A stretch of 64,000 nt of DNA from an uncultured Clostridium sp. (GTDB lineage Bacteria; Bacillota; Clostridia; TANB77; CAG-508). The position numbers and the translations under genes are program-made. The notes beneath the pieces were generated by a model. It saw only the letters and a list, made by a program, of their open reading frames with translations. It made no database searches and was not told the origin of the DNA. How positions within the stretch are numbered: the first letter of the stretch is position 1; every line of letters begins with the position of its first letter. Shown piece after piece: positions 49,765 to 58,906 of the stretch. The stretch lies in NCBI GenBank assembly GCA_947570695.1, contig CANOVB010000002.1, positions 124,001 to 188,000 on the forward strand. Reading direction: 5' to 3'.

Positions 49765-50739
49765 TTATTGATATATATAACACTCTAAATTCTTTCTTCC
49801 AAAAACTATTGCTGATGAATGAGACCCCATATAAATATCTATTCTATTATTTGATATAGCTCCACCTCTATCTTCAACAACAAACCATCCACCATTTGGT
49901 TTATCAGCTAATGCTGGTATATAAATTACTGTTCCTATTGGATATCCTCTTCCTGCAGCTACTGTATGCCACTCTTGTGCTCGTGCTCCTGAACTTGTAA
50001 TTCCATTTGTTTTTCCACAACATGCTGCACATGAACAATATGCTGAAGTATTAAGACTTACTACCTTTGGTGTTTTTCCATCTACATTAGCTTGTATAGC
50101 CTCACTTGAAACTGCTGCTGTTCTGCTTCCAGCTCTCGAACTTACTTTTGTAGATATTTGAACAATCTTATCAACTGGTTCTTTAATTATTTCCTCTGAT
50201 ATTATATTTCTTTCTATTTCTACATCATCTTGAAATTTTGCTTTATATTTAATTTCCTTTAAACCATTAACTCCTTGTCTAACAACAGAATCTTTGGTTT
50301 CAGTTCCTGACTTAGACACATCTTTAGTTATTGTTTCATAAGGTATTTCTACTTGTTCTACAATTATTTTTTCTGTAACTTTTACATATTTTCCTAAGAT
50401 TTCTTCTGTAGTAACACTTTCAACTTCTTCAGCTATAACTTTTTTCTCTTCTGTAAGTTTTGAAATTGTTATTTTCTTTGTTAAATCTATATTTGAATCA
50501 GATTCTGGATATACTGTTTCATCTGGTAAAACTATTATATGGTTTTCTGATAAAATTTCAGAAACTTGTACTTTTGATGTCATTACAGTAGATTCATAAC
50601 CTTCTGGAAAAACTATAGTTACATAATTAACTTCTGATCTTGTTGCCATAACGCCTATTGTAAGTAGAAAAATTAGAATTATACTTATAAAAACAATCTT
50701 TCTAATTATCTTAATTGATAATCTTTCTTCTGTTTTCAT
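49765..50739 (-). CDS. G5 and 3D domain cell-wall protein (YabE-like)
   Basis: A 324-residue exported protein. I start it at ATG 50739, which has AAAGGAGGA at ideal spacing. Order: one N-terminal membrane segment (about residues 15-32), two DUF348-like repeats (about 40-115), a G5 domain (about 130-200, EKIIVEQVEIPYETI), and a C-terminal 3D domain (about 235-324) with VEDRGGAISNNRIDIYMGSH, the three-Asp site. The Cys-rich entry (YCSCAACCGK) is typical of Clostridial 3D proteins. Relatives of this layout are lytic transglycosylases or resuscitation-type factors that act on peptidoglycan. It is transcribed from a perfect promoter at 50768-50796. Confidence 0.88.
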   Translation of the reverse strand: MKTEERLSIKIIRKIVFISIILIFLLTIGVMATRSEVNYVTIVFPEGYESTVMTSKVQVSEILSENHIIVLPDETVYPESDSNIDLTKKITISKLTEEKKVIAEEVESVTTEEILGKYVKVTEKIIVEQVEIPYETITKDVSKSGTETKDSVVRQGVNGLKEIKYKAKFQDDVEIERNIISEEIIKEPVDKIVQISTKVSSRAGSRTAAVSSEAIQANVDGKTPKVVSLNTSAYCSCAACCGKTNGITSSGARAQEWHTVAAGRGYPIGTVIYIPALADKPNGGWFVVEDRGGAISNNRIDIYMGSHSSAIVFGRKNLECYIYQ

Positions 50740-50767
50740 AAATGTTCCTCCTTTAGCTTGCAAGGTC

Positions 50768-50796
50768 ATTATATTATTAAATTAATAGTTTGTCAA
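50768..50796 (-). promoter_or_regulatory. Promoter of the G5/3D protein gene
   Basis: TTGACA (50791-50796) and TATAAT (50768-50773) with a 17-base spacer; TTCCGTA lies just upstream of the -35. Confidence 0.9.
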
Positions 50797-50892
50797 CCCT
50801 ACGGAAATAGCTAGTTTGGAGCCATGCGTTTTCTGTACCCCTTGGAATAAGTATGTTTCATTTTGAAATATTTTTGTAACATTTTTGAAATA

Positions 50893-51778
50893 TTATTTTA
50901 AATTTTCCAAAGCCTTTATTCTTTCAGCTGTTCCTGGGTGTGTTGAAAACAAGTTACTTTTTTGCTTCTTGTTTTTAAATGGTGTAACAATATACATATG
51001 ACTATTACTATTACTTGCTACTTCCAATTCTTCTGTATCTGAACTTATTTTCTTAAGTGCTGATATAAGTCCGTCTGGATTCCTTGTAAATGATATTGCT
51101 GTAGCATCTGCTAAAAATTCTCTTCTTCTTGATACAGCTAGTTGAATAATTTTAGAAATTAATGGTGATATTATTAAAAATATTAATCCAATTATCATAA
51201 GTATAGCATTTCCAGATTTACTATCATTATCCCTACTATTTCTCCTAAATGAAACTCTTGTAAACATGTCTGATAAAATAACAATAAATCCTACCATTAC
51301 GCTAATAACTGCTGACAATCTTATGTCATAATTTTTAATATGTGCAAGTTCGTGTGCTACAACACCCTCTAATTCATAATAATTTAATTTTTCTAATAAC
51401 CCGCTGAGTAACACAAATTATAGCATGTTCTGGGTCTCTTCCTGTTGCAAATGCATTAGGTTGATTGGAATCTACTACATATAATCTAGGTTTTGTACTA
51501 ACTCCAGATGCAATCATCAAATCTTCTAGTATATTTGAAAGTTGTAAATCTTCTTCTTTCGTCGCTGGTCTAGCTTTTACTGAAGCAAGAACAACTTTAT
51601 CACAATTATAGTATGTTAAAATAGTAGATATTATTGAAAAAATTAGTGCTACTACTATAGCATATTCACCAAAATCAAAAGCATAACATAAAAAATATAA
51701 AATTAATGTTATCATGGTTAAAAAAAAGAATACAACTGCTCCTGTTTTTATTTTATTTTTCCTTATATCTTCGTACAT
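50893..51778 (-). CDS. htpX: HtpX membrane zinc protease, needing a +1 shift at a CGG codon
   Basis: HtpX is a membrane-bound M48 metalloprotease for quality control of membrane proteins. The first 125 codons give two membrane segments and the conserved FATGRDPEHAIICVTQ. Codon 126 is CGG at 51401-51403, and the zero frame stops 8 codons later. Skipping C51403 yields G-LLEKLNYYELEGVVAHELAH, including the HExxH zinc site (HELAH), then two more membrane segments, the third zinc ligand region SRRREFLADA, and the C-terminal FSTHPGTAERIKAL. The product is 294 residues, the normal HtpX size. It lies after lemA, the usual partner. Confidence 0.92.
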
Positions 51779-51864
51779 AACTTTCTCCTTAAATTATTAA
51801 TTCCTTATAATCTTTTATATTATAGTATCCAATTTTTTATCTATAGTACTCATATTTTAAATAA

Positions 51865-51890
51865 AACCGCTATCTTAATTGGTAGCGGCT
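51865..51890 (-). terminator. lemA terminator
   Basis: AACCGCTATC pairs with GGTAGCGGCT (two G-T pairs), loop TTAATT, with a T-rich tail on the minus strand just past the lemA stop. Some readthrough to htpX is likely. Confidence 0.75.
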
Positions 51891-51899
51891 AAAGAATAA

Positions 51900-52448
51900 C
51901 TATTTACTAAAATCAATTTTTACATTTTGTTTTGCTTCTTCTGAGCTTGTTTTGAATAATTCTTCTGGTGTAAAATTGAACATTGATGCAATTATATTTG
52001 TTGGTACAACTTGTAATTTTGTATTATACATTGTAACACTATCATTGTAAAATTGTCTTGCATAAGAGATTTTATTTTCTGTACTTCTTAATTCTTCTTG
52101 TAATTCAGTAAAGTTTTTACTTGCTTTTAAATCTGGGTAATTTTCAGAAACTGCCATAATTGTTTTTAAAGCACCGGATAACTGATTATCTAAGTCCGCC
52201 TTTTCTCCTATTGTTTGAGCATTTGCCCAAGATGTTCTAAGCTCAGTAACTTTTGTTAACGTACCTTCCTCATGAGCCATATATCCTTTTACAGCTTCCA
52301 CTAAATTTGGTATTAAATCAAATCTTCTTTGTAATTGCACATCTATTTGACTCCAAGCATTTTTAGCTTTAAGTCTAGATTGAACTAAGCCATTATACAT
52401 TGCAATTACAATAAAAATTATTACTACTATAACTATAACAATTAACAT
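51900..52448 (-). CDS. lemA: LemA family membrane protein
   Basis: I start it at ATG 52448, preceded by GGAGG; a longer in-frame start adds 20 residues with no ribosome site. The 182-residue product has one N-terminal membrane segment (about residues 1-20) and then the LemA helical domain: NGLVQSRLKAKNAWSQID, QLQRRFDLIPNLVEAVKGY, LKASKNFTELQEELRSTENK, and RQFYND with a final VPTNIIASMF. The function is unclear; it is nearly always encoded beside htpX and may help present substrates or stabilise the membrane. Confidence 0.95.
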   Translation of the reverse strand: MLIVIVIVVIIFIVIAMYNGLVQSRLKAKNAWSQIDVQLQRRFDLIPNLVEAVKGYMAHEEGTLTKVTELRTSWANAQTIGEKADLDNQLSGALKTIMAVSENYPDLKASKNFTELQEELRSTENKISYARQFYNDSVTMYNTKLQVVPTNIIASMFNFTPEELFKTSSEEAKQNVKIDFSK

Positions 52449-52556
52449 AATAATTTCCTCCATTATTAAATTTGTAATTATTATATCAGTATAAATATTT
52501 TTATGCAATAGTTTTTTACAAACTTGCTTTTGTGCATTAACAAACAGACAAATAAG

Positions 52557-52583
52557 AAGAGATAGCGCCTCTTGCTATCTCTT
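52557..52583 (-). terminator. Terminator of the cohesin-like gene
   Basis: AAGAGATAGC and GCTATCTCTT form a 10-base perfect stem with a 7-base loop, about 30 bases past the stop; the tail is moderately T-rich. Confidence 0.75.
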
Positions 52584-52612
52584 ACAGGGATATTATTTAT
52601 TTAGAAAATGTT

Positions 52613-53500
52613 TTATATATCTTTCATATTCATATATTTATTATATGCTACATATGATATTATAATTAATATTATTGCTGGTATTATTAACATTTTTGCA
52701 CCTGTAGCAGGTAATTTCATACCAGCTACTGTGTTGTCTATTGTATTTTTGTTTGTATTTCTGTTTGTATTAGTATTTGTATTGTTTACTGTATTGTTTT
52801 TATTATTATTTTTGTCTTTATCCTTATCATTTTGTCCTTTATCTGGTGTTGGCGTTGGCTCTTTTGTTGGTGTTGGAGTAGGTGTTGGTGTAGGAGTAGG
52901 CGTTGGATTTGCTGCTGATACTTCTTTTACTGTTACATTGATACTTTTTGTAATTTCATCAGATGTTTTCATTGAATTTAAATCTTCTCCTGATGTTACT
53001 ATAAATGCTGAATATGAAATTGCATCTCTAGCTTCTCCTAATGTTGCTGTTTGTTTTACTTTAAAGTTAATTGTTATTAAATCTGAATCTTGAGTTACAC
53101 CATCTTTAAAATCAATTACAATTCTTGCATCATTATTTGTTGATGGATCTCCATTAAAACTTACATAATATGCACTATCTATAGTTCCATTTGTAATATC
53201 TTCTACTGGTAACACCTGTCCAGCTATTGTTACTTTATGATCTTCTGTTTGCTCTATATTTGCTGAACTTATTTTTTCAAAAATATCTTTATTATAATTT
53301 ACATATCCTTCAATACTTGTTACTTTTCTATTTTCAGGTATATCTTTTAAAGATAATTTTACTGAAATTGTATCTCCTTTTTGAACAGTAGTATTGCCTG
53401 TAGTAATATCTATTGTAGCATCTGAGGCTGCATATACTGTCCTAGAAAGAAGTACAAAAACAATAAATATTTGCAATAATATTAATTTATTTTTTCTCAT
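52613..53500 (-). CDS. LPATG-anchored cohesin-domain surface protein
   Basis: A 295-residue secreted protein: a signal peptide (about residues 1-25, ending VYAASD), a single cohesin-like beta-sandwich (about 28-195, with VQKGDTISVKLSLKDIP, IEGYVNYNKDIFE, ITINFKVK and the closing ITKSINVTV), a Pro-Thr linker of tandem PT units, an Asp/Lys/Asn-rich spacer, and LPATG with a membrane segment and a short basic tail. It is therefore sortase-anchored. Cohesins bind dockerins, and the neighbouring upstream gene ends with a dockerin. No enzymes of a cellulosome are nearby. ATAAGGAG precedes the ATG. Confidence 0.85.
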   Translation of the reverse strand: MRKNKLILLQIFIVFVLLSRTVYAASDATIDITTGNTTVQKGDTISVKLSLKDIPENRKVTSIEGYVNYNKDIFEKISSANIEQTEDHKVTIAGQVLPVEDITNGTIDSAYYVSFNGDPSTNNDARIVIDFKDGVTQDSDLITINFKVKQTATLGEARDAISYSAFIVTSGEDLNSMKTSDEITKSINVTVKEVSAANPTPTPTPTPTPTPTKEPTPTPDKGQNDKDKDKNNNKNNTVNNTNTNTNRNTNKNTIDNTVAGMKLPATGAKMLIIPAIILIIISYVAYNKYMNMKDI

Positions 53501-53552
53501 TTTATCAAGCTCCTTATCTCATTATACATTATAAGGATATCATTTATGTTTT

Positions 53553-53613
53553 AAAAAAGCAATAGCTTTTTTTGGTATTTTTTATACCTCTTGGGCAAGC
53601 TTTACTTGCCCAA
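53553..53613 (-). terminator. Two hairpins between the dockerin and cohesin genes
   Basis: TTGGGCAAG/CTTGCCCAA (53591-53613) lies just past the dockerin stop, and AAAAAAGC/GCTTTTTT (53553-53572) follows it. The second is a terminator on the minus strand. They may set the ratio between the two messages. Confidence 0.65.
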
Positions 53614-53625
53614 GAATTATTTTTT

Positions 53626-56600
53626 CTATTTATAATTTAAGTTATATCCTTTAACTTCTGCTCTATGATATAGTAATAGTTTTGAGTCTATTGAGTTTAC
53701 AACTTTATCTGTATTTATATCAGCAGCTTCTAGTGCATCATTTACTAATTTTGAACCTTGTACATCATTTCTATGTGCTTTTATTAGTAATGAATCTATT
53801 GAGTTTGCAAATCCATCACGATTTACATCTCCTGTTACTACTGTTTGATATACTAGTAAATCTCCGTTTTCATTTTTTGCAGTTTCTCCATTTTTGTCTT
53901 GAATTTGAACATACATTCCTGTTGTCATATATCCTGTATTTATTGTTTGTTCATCTTTTTTAACTACTACTTCATAGTCTGCATTTTCTTTTATCATTAT
54001 TTTCTTGAATTCAGATACTGGTGTTTTTGGCTTAATTCCAGTTACTAATTCATCTTTTGTTTCATATCCTAAATCTATTTTAGATGGTTCATTTTGTGTT
54101 TTCTTTACTGTTATTGTTACATCTTTTTTCAATTCTGCATTTGCATTTGCCATTACTGTTACTTTCATGCTTTCAGCTGTTTCGTCAGCTGCCACTGTTA
54201 ATAATCCTTCAGCAGATATATTTGTATTTGTACTCTTGCTTCCAGTTAATGCCCATGTTACTGTTTTATCTGCTACATTTCCCTCTACTGTTGCTGTAAA
54301 TTGTTTTGTTTCTCCTGTTTTGACTTCAACATTTCCTGCTGGGCTTACTGTTAATTTTATTGTTTTATCCTCATCTGGTGGTGTAGTTGTTTTTATGATT
54401 TTTACATTTACTGATTTGCTTACTGTTTTATCTGCATTTGATGTTGCAATAACTGTAATATTATCAGCTGTTTCATTTGCCCCTACTGTTAATCTTCCTA
54501 TATTTGATACTTGTGTATTTGTACTTGTGTTTCCACTTACTTGCCATGTAACTGTCTTATCAGATACATTTCCTTCTACTGTTGCTGTAAAGTCTTTTGT
54601 ATCTCCTGGTTTTACTTCAATATTCTCTGAAGGACTTATTGATACTGTTACTTTATTAGTTGGATCATCTGGATTAGCTGGCTCATCTCCTTTAATTACT
54701 GTTACTCTTACCTCGTCTTTTGCTGATGGATCACCATTTGATCTTGCAACTACTGTTACATATTCTGATGTTTCATTATCTCCTATTGTTAATTTTCCTT
54801 CTGCTGTTATAACTGTTTTTGTACTACTATTATCTTTTACTTCCCATGTAACTGTTTTATCTTCTAAATCTGCTCCTTCTACTAAAGCTGTAAATACTTT
54901 TGATTCTCCTACTTTTACTTTAACATTTTCTGAAGGGCTAATTGTTACTCTACCACTTGTACTATCTGAAACTACATATTTTATTGTAGCTCTTGTTCCT
55001 TCACCAACACATGTTTCTACTGGTGTTCCGTCTCCACTCATAGCTAAAACAACAACTTTACCTTCTTTTGCTCCTGGTGTTCTTGTATTTAATGTTACAA
55101 ATGTTCCTTCTGATTCAACTCTTCCATTTTGACTTGTTTCGCCAAAAGCTGTTCTTGCTGCATCTATTGCTAATAATTGTGTAAATATTTTTGGTAATTC
55201 AACATTTACTGTTGTTGGATAATCTGATAAGTATATTGGTGCTGGTAATTCTAAGTCAATTCTTTGATTTTTTAAACTAATATTTATAGTATCTTCTCTT
55301 GCCAAATAATTAGCATAATTTCCGCCTGTTATATGATCTAAGAATATTAATAAGCTTGTTATATCAGTAATTTGGTTTCCTGATAAATCTAATTCTTTTA
55401 AATTTTTAAATACATTTAAGTATTGTTCTTCTGTTATTTCTAATTTTCCTGAAATTAAGTTGTTACTTAAGTTTAAGTATTTTAAGTTTGACATATTTGT
55501 AAGATTACTTATATCAGATATATAGTTATATCCTAAACTTAATTTCTTTAAGTTTCTCATGCTTGCCCAATCTATGTTTGTAACATCTGCTATATAATCA
55601 TAATCTGCATAAATTTCTGCTAATTGTGTTAATTGTGTTATTCCATCTAATTTATCTAATTCTGCATTATATGAAATGTCTAATATTTTTAATCTTGGTA
55701 ATGTAACATATCTTGCTACATTTCCTTTTAATAATTTTGTTGCTAAAGACATCATTTGATCATATAAGAATAAGTTTTTAGTAGGACTAGTATAACGTGT
55801 CAATTCTTTTTCTACATCTTCATGTATTTCTATTTCTTTAATTATATTTGCACTTGTTGTTAAGCCAATTTTACTTAAAATTGAATTTATTGCATCTACA
55901 TTAGCTTCTTCAACATCTGCTGTTGCTAAACTTACTAATTCAGCTGTTGTATATAATATAGCTTTTTTAGATAATAATTCTACTTCTTGATATGAGCCTT
56001 TACAAGGATTTATTCCAATACTTCCCCCTGTAGTAGATACATAAGCTAGTCCTGTCTCTTGATAATCTCTATATACTTTGCATAATCCTGTAGGAATATT
56101 TTCACCTTTTATTTGTTCTAATATTTCTTTTTCGATATCTGCTGGTATATCATCATATCCAAATTCTTTTATTTTATTTTCTAAATATTCTACTTCATAA
56201 CATTGTCCTGTTGCTGTATCTTCATTCATTCTCTTAATTAAACAATAATTTGACATTTCTGAATAAATTGCAACTTTTCTTATTGTTTCTAACATATTAA
56301 GAATTTGAACTCTATTTAATGCAGTATTTTCCATATATTCTTTAAAGAAATCTGCTAATGGTGTTTTAGTTTCTTCACTTTCAAAATTAATATAAAAAGC
56401 ATTAGCTAATAATTTTTTATCTATTTGTGATAGTCCACCATTTGTTTCTAATTCTGTTAATTTGCTTATTTCAGCTGTTAATAATGCTTTTGCTCTTTCT
56501 GTTGTTGTATGTGTTGCATCATAATATGCTTTATATTCATCGTATGTTAAGTAGTTTAATTCATCTGTTAATAATGTAGTTAATCTATATTCTCTATTAT

Positions 56601-58431
56601 AAATATTATATACTGCACTTAAATATGAATATACATTATCTATATCTTTTCTTGTTTTTTCTAATGCTTCATCTAATAATTGTAAAGATCCTTTTACTTC
56701 ATTTCCTTCAGCATCTATATATCCATTTACTTCTTTTAAGATTTCTAATATTGAATTAACTTTGCTTGTAATTTCATCACCATAGTTTTCTGATTCTGGA
56801 TCTAAAGTTGCTGCTGATTTTAATACATTAACTATTCTTGTTCCTGCTGATTTAATTTCTTCTATCTTACCTTCAGCATCTGTTTTATCTTTTTTCATTG
56901 TTTCAGATGCTTTTGATAAATTTCCATATTCTCTTGTATTTAACCAATAATTATATTTTTCTTGTAATTTTGTTTCTGCTTCTGCTTTATTTGTGTCTAA
57001 ATTATATACTGGGTCTATACTGCTTAAATAGTTATGTGAAACATTTAAATGTGATGATAAACCTATGAATTTTTCAATTCCAGATAAATCTCTTATTTGT
57101 TGATTATTTAAAATTAAAGATTTAATTTTATTTATTAATACATTATTGTTTATAACAAAAGTTCTTGCATCATCATAAGCAGCTTCATATAAGTCTACTC
57201 CTATTCTATCTGTTACATAAGCTACCTTATAACCTGCTTTTGAAGTAATTGTTCCATCTTCTGCAACATCATGTAATGTTGTCTGCTCTACAGATGTCCT
57301 TATTACTTTTCCAAATTTTGAACCATCATATTCATATAATGTATTTGTATTTAATGCTAATGCATATTCTATAACATTAGTTTCTCTATTTTTTAATATA
57401 TGATATTGTATTCCGCTTATTGTTTGTGTTGTATATGAAAATTCTTCATATATTGTTTCTCCATTAATATCAACTGCATAAGGATAACTAATTAATTCTG
57501 GATTAATTTTTTGTCCTGCTGTTAATTGAGCTTTTATAGCTTTATATAAATTTGTATCCATTGTTGTAATTGCTGTTTCTTCACTTGAGTGAACAACAAA
57601 ATATAATTCAAATCTACTTCCTGTTAATATGTTTTCTGATGCTTTATTTGGATTATTTGCCTGATCTGCTTCTGTTTGATCATCATATATGTATATTTCA
57701 AGTTTTACTAATCCTCTATATGGAGCACCAAATTCATTTGCTACTCTTATTTGTACATTCTTATTTGTATTTGAAACATACATTGGCATGTCTTTTACAG
57801 ATGGAGCAATATCACTTTCTGTTTGTGGTACTCTTAATTGTTTTTTCCAACATGCTTTGATATATCCCGCAAGTTCTAATATTTGTGGTAATTCGAATTC
57901 AGCAATTTCTTCATTGTCTGATTCTTCTTCAACATTTACTGAAGTTGTATTAACAATAGTAACTGTTTGGCTACTTAATACTATTGTTCCCTTTTCTTTT
58001 AGGCTATTTATTAAAGAAGATATCTCACTAACATCATCTAGTCTGTTGGTAGATAAATCTAAATATGTTAATTCAGTTAAACTGTTTAACACTTTTAGAT
58101 TACTTGTCTTAGATAAATTGTTACCAGATAAATCTAAGTGAGTTAATCCTGTGAAGTTCTCTAAACCTGTAAGATCTGAAATTGAACCTTCGTTTAAGTC
58201 CAATCTTTTTACAGCAGATCTAGCACTTTCAGTCATAACCAAAGTGTGAGTAACGTCTATACCTTGATAAGCAATGCCTTGTTTTGTAAGGCTTTTCTTT
58301 ATCGCAGTATATAAACTACTGTTAAGTTTAATCTCGTCACCCTCTGCTGCATTTACCACGAATAATGGTAACATGCAGTTCAATAGCATAATTATAATTA
58401 ATGCGATTGAGATTAACATTTTCCTTTTCAT
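53626..58431 (-). CDS. Secreted leucine-rich-repeat/BIG2 protein with C-terminal dockerin
   Basis: I start it at ATG 58431 (AGGGAGGA upstream), giving 1601 residues; the upstream start adds 9. Order: a signal peptide (ending near VVNAAEGDE), a first LRR block (about residues 65-160, GLTHLDLSGNNLS and ELTYLDLSTNRLD), a long, mostly helical middle (about 180-930), a second LRR block (about 940-1080, LKKLSLGYNYISDISNL, LKELDLSGNQITDITS), three Ig-like BIG2 domains (about 1180-1450, each with FTATVEGN or similar and KTVTW), a small domain, and a C-terminal type I dockerin with two calcium loops (GDVNRDGFANSIDSLL and ADINTDKVVNSIDSKLL). It has no sortase motif or membrane tail, so attachment through the dockerin is the obvious route. 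Confidence 0.9.
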   Translation of the reverse strand: MKRKMLISIALIIIMLLNCMLPLFVVNAAEGDEIKLNSSLYTAIKKSLTKQGIAYQGIDVTHTLVMTESARSAVKRLDLNEGSISDLTGLENFTGLTHLDLSGNNLSKTSNLKVLNSLTELTYLDLSTNRLDDVSEISSLINSLKEKGTIVLSSQTVTIVNTTSVNVEEESDNEEIAEFELPQILELAGYIKACWKKQLRVPQTESDIAPSVKDMPMYVSNTNKNVQIRVANEFGAPYRGLVKLEIYIYDDQTEADQANNPNKASENILTGSRFELYFVVHSSEETAITTMDTNLYKAIKAQLTAGQKINPELISYPYAVDINGETIYEEFSYTTQTISGIQYHILKNRETNVIEYALALNTNTLYEYDGSKFGKVIRTSVEQTTLHDVAEDGTITSKAGYKVAYVTDRIGVDLYEAAYDDARTFVINNNVLINKIKSLILNNQQIRDLSGIEKFIGLSSHLNVSHNYLSSIDPVYNLDTNKAEAETKLQEKYNYWLNTREYGNLSKASETMKKDKTDAEGKIEEIKSAGTRIVNVLKSAATLDPESENYGDEITSKVNSILEILKEVNGYIDAEGNEVKGSLQLLDEALEKTRKDIDNVYSYLSAVYNIYNREYRLTTLLTDELNYLTYDEYKAYYDATHTTTERAKALLTAEISKLTELETNGGLSQIDKKLLANAFYINFESEETKTPLADFFKEYMENTALNRVQILNMLETIRKVAIYSEMSNYCLIKRMNEDTATGQCYEVEYLENKIKEFGYDDIPADIEKEILEQIKGENIPTGLCKVYRDYQETGLAYVSTTGGSIGINPCKGSYQEVELLSKKAILYTTAELVSLATADVEEANVDAINSILSKIGLTTSANIIKEIEIHEDVEKELTRYTSPTKNLFLYDQMMSLATKLLKGNVARYVTLPRLKILDISYNAELDKLDGITQLTQLAEIYADYDYIADVTNIDWASMRNLKKLSLGYNYISDISNLTNMSNLKYLNLSNNLISGKLEITEEQYLNVFKNLKELDLSGNQITDITSLLIFLDHITGGNYANYLAREDTINISLKNQRIDLELPAPIYLSDYPTTVNVELPKIFTQLLAIDAARTAFGETSQNGRVESEGTFVTLNTRTPGAKEGKVVVLAMSGDGTPVETCVGEGTRATIKYVVSDSTSGRVTISPSENVKVKVGESKVFTALVEGADLEDKTVTWEVKDNSSTKTVITAEGKLTIGDNETSEYVTVVARSNGDPSAKDEVRVTVIKGDEPANPDDPTNKVTVSISPSENIEVKPGDTKDFTATVEGNVSDKTVTWQVSGNTSTNTQVSNIGRLTVGANETADNITVIATSNADKTVSKSVNVKIIKTTTPPDEDKTIKLTVSPAGNVEVKTGETKQFTATVEGNVADKTVTWALTGSKSTNTNISAEGLLTVAADETAESMKVTVMANANAELKKDVTITVKKTQNEPSKIDLGYETKDELVTGIKPKTPVSEFKKIMIKENADYEVVVKKDEQTINTGYMTTGMYVQIQDKNGETAKNENGDLLVYQTVVTGDVNRDGFANSIDSLLIKAHRNDVQGSKLVNDALEAADINTDKVVNSIDSKLLLYHRAEVKGYNLNYK

Positions 58432-58893
58432 AATAAATCCTCCCTGAATATTTTTCATTAGTTCTATAATAGCATTTTAGTATTTTTTTTCAATAGCAGT
58501 TTTTTTCAGGGCTTGCAAATCCTGCCAAAAGTATTTACGGAAGTTCAATTCAAGACTTTTCATATATCATTATTAAGTTTTTATTACTTTTTTTGTTAAT
58601 TTTCTTATTTTTCTTACGTAAATAGCATTTGAGAGATTTTTTTAGATTTTAAATTTTTTAAATAAAAAGCAAAATTGAACAAAAGTGGACAATATTTAAT
58701 ATGCAAAAGACAAAACTTTGCTGAATTGTCCACGTATTTCCTCTGTATAACTTAGCTGTAGCTCATTTCATTTCACACAGCTAAGAAATGTTCGATGTGC
58801 GAAAAATTTCTGAGAAATTTTTCTGTACAAATTGCTGAAAGCTTTAATAATAGGAAGTGCAGAGCACTTTCCTATTATATGAAAAAAGACCTA
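58432..58893. other. 462-base intergenic region upstream of the dockerin gene
   Basis: It contains the leader of the dockerin gene (with TTCCGTA near 58537) and, toward tatD, a run of four inverted repeats: CTTAGCTGT/ACAGCTAAG (58751-58785), GAAAAATTTCT/AGAAATTTTTC (58801-58822), AATAGGAAGTGC/GCACTTTCCTATT (58849-58876) and the terminator at 58884-58906. A plus-strand TTGAAC/TAATAT pair lies near 58675. This could be a structured small RNA. Confidence 0.5.
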
Positions 58894-58906
58894 TTAAAGG
58901 TCTTTT
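58884..58906. terminator. Terminator at the tatD 3' end
   Basis: A 9-base perfect stem AAAAGACCT/AGGTCTTTT with a 5-base loop. The tatD stop codon lies inside it, and A/T tracts on both sides let it act in either direction. Confidence 0.8.

Noticed and set aside
2751..51778. The four frameshifts as ordinary pseudogenes or sequencing errors
   Set aside because: Not excluded, but decay or error would not be expected to create an in-frame CGG every time, and the proteins are otherwise intact, so it is reported as a finding.
58751..58906. 6S RNA or RNase P RNA
   Set aside because: The hairpins are short and separate; there is no long closing stem with a central bubble and no conserved RNase P core.
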